Assembly (NCBI GenBank): GCA_051646105.1
Contig: JBOFCO010000062.1
Span: forward strand, 1-15,420
Direction of reading: 5' to 3'
DNA: 15,420 bases
Source: JBOFCO01 sp051646105
GTDB lineage: Bacteria > Pseudomonadota > Alphaproteobacteria > Rhodobacterales > Rhodobacteraceae
Of this stretch, positions 14,718 to 15,420 are shown one piece after another. Every line of letters starts with the position of its first letter. Position 1 is the stretch's first letter. The notes under the pieces were generated by a model. It had not been told where the DNA came from. It worked only from the letters and a program-made list of their open reading frames with translations, and did not search any database. Made by a program: the position numbers and the translations under genes.

Positions 14718-15308
14718 TCAGGCGTTGCGCGACTTCAGCGCCGCCCAGCCCCCCGCTACGATCAGCGCGGCAATGGCGGATTTTACGACGCCGCCAACAA
14801 GAAACGGCGCGACCCAGCCCGACCAGATCACATCCAGTGTCGAGCCCGTCCATTCGCCTGCCACGCCGAAGGAACCTGCGATCATCGGCCAGGCACCACC
14901 TGGCACAAACAACAACATCGACGGGATCAGCGCCGCGATGAACAGCTTGATCACGCCCTTGTCCAGCCCCCGTTCGACCAGCCAGCCGGTCATCCAGGCC
15001 ATTGCGACAAATCCCCACAGGAAGCCCGCAGTCGGGCCGATCAGCTTTGCGGCGCCGAAGCTTCCCCCGGCAAAGACCGGCAGGCCCGCCGCACCTTCGG
15101 CCAGATAGGCCAGCAGGGTAAGTGCCGCCATACGGCTGCCATAGGTCAGCCCGATCAGCGAAATCGCCAGCGTCTGCAGCGTCATCGGAACAGGGTACAT
15201 CGGCACTTCCGCCTGTGCGGAAAGACCGATCAGAAGCGAACCGCCGATTACCATCAGCGCCTTGGTCAACATGGATTGCGAAGGCACCAGCGCCTGAGAA
15301 AGGGTCAT
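14718..15308 (-). CDS. bioY: Biotin transporter BioY
   Basis: The 196-residue integral membrane protein is the substrate-binding (S) component of biotin ECF transporters; some solitary BioY proteins transport biotin alone. Features are about six membrane helices, an early PVPMTLQTLAISLIGLTYG (39-57) with the family's PxxxQTL pattern, and GPTAGFLWGF (90-99), close to the usual GPTGGYLxGF. The ATG at 15308 is preceded by AGGTGGG. It is the only complete - strand gene, stands alone with its own terminator, and no bioM/bioN energising genes are visible within the window. Confidence 0.95.
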   Translation of the reverse strand: MTLSQALVPSQSMLTKALMVIGGSLLIGLSAQAEVPMYPVPMTLQTLAISLIGLTYGSRMAALTLLAYLAEGAAGLPVFAGGSFGAAKLIGPTAGFLWGFVAMAWMTGWLVERGLDKGVIKLFIAALIPSMLLFVPGGAWPMIAGSFGVAGEWTGSTLDVIWSGWVAPFLVGGVVKSAIAALIVAGGWAALKSRNA

Positions 15309-15333
15309 TGTCCCACCTGTCCGTTATGGTTTC

Positions 15334-15376
15334 CCGCCGCACTTTGCTGCGACGCGGCGGCTTGTCAATCTTATTG
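15334..15376 (-). promoter_or_regulatory. bioY upstream region: -35-like box, dyad and leader hairpin
   Basis: On the - strand TTGACA (15368-15363) is a perfect -35 box, but no good -10 box lies 16-18 bases downstream, so the promoter may need an activator or use another start. CAATCTTATTG at 15366-15376 (CAAT/ATTG around three bases) overlaps the -35. CCGCCGC (15334-15340) and GCGGCGG (15354-15360) form a 7-bp inverted repeat with a 13-base loop between the -35 and the gene. No BioR box (TTATnnATAA type) is recognisable. Confidence 0.4.
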
Positions 15377-15412
15377 TTGCACAGACTTTCGGCCAATGCC
15401 AAAGAAGGCCGC

Positions 15413-15420
15413 ATGAAAGA
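15413..15420 (+). CDS. Possible start of a divergent gene (3' partial)
   Basis: An ATG at 15413 is preceded by AAGAAGG at 15401-15407, a good ribosome site at suitable distance, and the preceding 100 bases are not coding. Only two full codons (Met-Lys) are visible, so the product cannot be named, and the frame could close just beyond the window. Confidence 0.3.

Noticed and set aside
1..15420. CRISPR array, tRNA, transposon or phage genes
   Set aside because: No regularly spaced repeats, no cloverleaf sequences, no transposase or integrase motifs, and gene content and codon bias are uniform.

Overview
The window reads as an ordinary chromosomal stretch of a high-GC alphaproteobacterium, most likely a member of the Rhodobacteraceae (Paracoccus/Rhodobacter/Pseudorhodobacter-like). 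This rests on strong GC bias at third codon positions, the protein sequences (alphaproteobacterial DnaB, PyrE and RadA types) and a Rhodobacteraceae-looking intergenic element containing CCAAATA. All genes but one lie on the + strand, and coding density is very high: the longest gene-free stretch is about 250 bases (4743-4993). I see no tRNA, rRNA, CRISPR array, insertion sequence, prophage or replication origin.

Region by region: (1) 1-1728, two tandem, clearly paralogous family-2-like glycosyltransferases, the first cut by the window edge. (2) 1729-1904, an AT-rich intergenic region with a plausible sigma-70 promoter, followed by a 322-residue protein (1905-2873) that looks like an alpha/beta-hydrolase fold with no nucleophile. 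(3) 2913-4742, pyrC and pyrE for de novo pyrimidine synthesis, separated by an imperfect hairpin. (4) 4743-6493, a structured leader and dnaB, the replicative helicase. (5) 6562-9133, alr (alanine racemase) translationally coupled to mlaE and mlaF-like ABC lipid-transport genes. (6) 9269-11441, a small membrane protein, a single-domain PqiA-like membrane protein, and radA overlapping it. (7) 11504-14578, cvpA and purF (the order also seen in E. coli), then two small genes of the DUF1801 and DUF1284 families packed against purF. (8) 14718-15308, bioY on the - strand with its own terminator and leader, and possibly the first codons of a divergent + strand gene at 15413.

Functionally the window mixes nucleotide synthesis (pyrC, pyrE, purF), DNA replication and repair (dnaB, radA), envelope building and maintenance (glycosyltransferases, alr, mlaEF, pqiA-like, cvpA) and vitamin uptake (bioY). 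Most of it is conserved core genome. I do not see a convincing new multi-gene system. The items most worth a second look are the hydrolase-like protein lacking its nucleophile, the MlaEF plus PqiA-like group without a visible MCE protein, the DUF1801/DUF1284 pair beside an iron-sulfur-type PurF, the repeated CCAAATA intergenic element, and the tandem GGATATCC dyads upstream of dnaB.
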